Of a stretch of 7,221 nucleotides of DNA, positions 6,450-7,221 are shown piece after piece. Where the stretch lies: contig JALHOX010000239.1 in NCBI GenBank assembly GCA_022842805.1, forward strand, positions 1-7,221, read 5' to 3'. The notes under the pieces were generated by a model, which saw only the letters and a program-made list of their open reading frames with translations, searched no databases and was not told the origin of the DNA. This stretch comes from Phycisphaerae bacterium (lineage in GTDB: Bacteria > Planctomycetota > Phycisphaerae > UBA1845 > Fen-1342). The position numbers were made by a program, and so were the translations under genes. Numbering within the stretch: the stretch's first letter is position 1; each line of letters opens with the position of its first letter.

Positions 6450-6840
6450 GTGGCGATCCCTTTGTTTCGTTCGGCTTTTCGCGCGGCGCCCTACCCTGGG
6501 GCCGAGGCGCGATGCCCGTTTGCGGTGCTCCGTCCGCCCAATGCGAACTTCAAGGGGAACCATGCGAATCGCGCACGGCGGGAGCAAGTTTCGCTGCGAA
6601 AAATGAGAAAGATTTGCGACGTGGCGGAATGGTTTGTAGGCGCGGGCCTTCGCGACCGCGCCGGCACTATCCTATGAATAGGCTGCAGGCTGAGCGGAGC
6701 ACGTCCGCTAATGCATGCCGGCGAGCCGGGTCGCAGGGGCACGGCGCAGCGCGCCTCTTCGCGACTGAAACGCCCGACGCCACGCGGGTCGCCGAGCAAC
6801 GTGCCACGCGTCCGCCAACTCTCATACACTTTCTGTTGTC
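6450..6840. other. Divergent intergenic region between flagellin and the CCA-adding enzyme gene
   Basis: This 391-bp spacer should carry the promoters of both divergent genes. I see no convincing sigma-28 (TAAA-N15-GCCGATAA) or sigma-54 (TGGCAC-N5-TTGC) promoter for flagellin. Visible structure is limited to a 7-bp stem GGCGCGG/CCGCGCC with a 10-nt loop (6639-6662) and a tight palindrome CCTAT-GA-ATAGG (6671-6682) next to it. TACACT at 6825-6830, 10 nt before the GTG of the right-hand gene, is a poor -10 candidate. Open frames here on both strands have no family resemblance and look like chance frames of GC-rich DNA. Confidence 0.5.
6639..6682. promoter_or_regulatory. Paired inverted repeats in the flagellin/cca spacer
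   Basis: GGCGCGG (6639-6645) pairs with CCGCGCC (6656-6662). Nine bases later, CCTAT (6671-6675) pairs with ATAGG (6678-6682) around GA. Their mid-spacer location could mean an operator or a structured flagellin leader, but short inverted repeats are common in GC-rich DNA. Confidence 0.25.
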
Positions 6841-7221
6841 GTGAATGACTCGCCGCTCGAACTCTCGCTCGCGCCGTCCGCCGATTCGGCGGTGAGTATC
6901 GTGCGTCGTTTGCGAGAGGCGGGGCATGAGGCGCTTTTGAATGGCGGGTGTGTTCGCGATTTGCTGCTGGGGGTTGAGCCGCAGGACTACGACGTCGCGA
7001 CGAGCGCGACGCCGGAGCAGATTCGCGGGCTCTTTCGGCCCACGCGCGAGGTTGGGGCGCAGTTTGGCGTGATGTTGGTGCGGGTCGGTGGGCGCTGGAT
7101 CGAAGTGGCGACGTTTCGCACCGACGGCGACTATCGCGACGGGCGGCGGCCGGAGCAGGTCACGTTTTCCGATGCGCGACAGGACGCGCTGCGGCGCGAT
7201 TTCACGGTCAACGGGATGTTT
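6841..7221 (+). CDS. cca: CCA tRNA nucleotidyltransferase / poly(A) polymerase family, 5' part
   Basis: Only the first 127 residues are in the window; the frame is still open at the right edge. They cover the class II nucleotidyltransferase head domain: GGCVRDLLLG (35-44), the catalytic acidic pair in DYDVATSATP (49-58; D49 and D51 expected to bind metal), IEVATFR (87-93) and the flexible-loop motif RRDFTVNG (118-125). The enzyme adds or repairs the 3' CCA of tRNAs from CTP and ATP; the head domain alone cannot exclude a poly(A) polymerase. The GTG start gives VNDSPLELSL, with no Shine-Dalgarno sequence visible, so a leaderless or unusual start is possible. It is divergent from flagellin. If the tRNA at the left edge lacks an encoded CCA, this enzyme would be essential for maturing it. 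The symbol is tentative. Confidence 0.88.
   Translation, partial: MNDSPLELSLAPSADSAVSIVRRLREAGHEALLNGGCVRDLLLGVEPQDYDVATSATPEQIRGLFRPTREVGAQFGVMLVRVGGRWIEVATFRTDGDYRDGRRPEQVTFSDARQDALRRDFTVNGMF

Noticed and set aside
6450..6587. N-terminal extension of flagellin from an upstream in-frame start
   Set aside because: The extra 46 residues are basic and unlike any flagellin N-terminus; the family start MPLTVTNTNS is at 6449 with a GGGA ribosome binding site.
6450..6840. Sigma-28 or sigma-54 promoter for flagellin
   Set aside because: Near matches on the minus strand had wrong spacing or lacked the conserved GG/GC or GCCGATAA elements.
6512..6844. 110-codon + frame and a 112-codon - frame in the flagellin/cca spacer
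   Set aside because: The two frames overlap each other on opposite strands, have no family features, and are what GC-rich non-coding DNA gives by chance.

Overview
The window comes from a high-GC bacterium, most likely a Planctomycetota member. The main reason is the flagellin, whose N-terminus (VTNTNSLSLLNILN, then LSTGSRIN and DDPAGLIAL) resembles planctomycetal flagellins. Weak or absent Shine-Dalgarno sequences before several genes and a tRNA that may not encode its full CCA tail also fit. The assignment is from recognition, without any search.

Layout, left to right. (1) The 3' end of a tRNA, possibly tRNA-His, runs in from the left edge and is followed by a hairpin. (2) A short spacer with an unusual run of 7-nt units leads to rarA (AAA+ ATPase of stalled-fork repair) on the + strand. 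It overlaps by 4 bp (ATGA) a 5-formyltetrahydrofolate cyclo-ligase gene, so the two are probably one translationally coupled transcript. (3) A lone SUKH/SMI1-KNR4 family gene follows on +, with codon use less GC-driven than its neighbours. (4) On the - strand lies a 651-residue multi-pass GT-C-type glycosyltransferase with a C-terminal NPCBM-type carbohydrate-binding domain. (5) The 324-bp gap between this gene and the flagellin gene holds a perfect 16-bp parS centromere-like site and, on the - strand, a strong intrinsic terminator for flagellin. (6) A 471-residue flagellin is encoded on -. (7) A 391-bp divergent spacer precedes the 5' part of a CCA-adding enzyme/poly(A) polymerase family gene on +, cut off by the right edge.

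Most of the window is housekeeping (tRNA and its maturation enzyme, fork repair, folate recycling) plus flagellar and envelope genes; there is no sign of a mobile element, CRISPR array or multi-gene defence island. The most informative items are the parS site, which suggests a chromosomal position in the origin-proximal ParB domain, the glycosyltransferase-NPCBM fusion, the orphan SUKH gene and the heptamer-periodic spacer. I found no convincing wholly new system.
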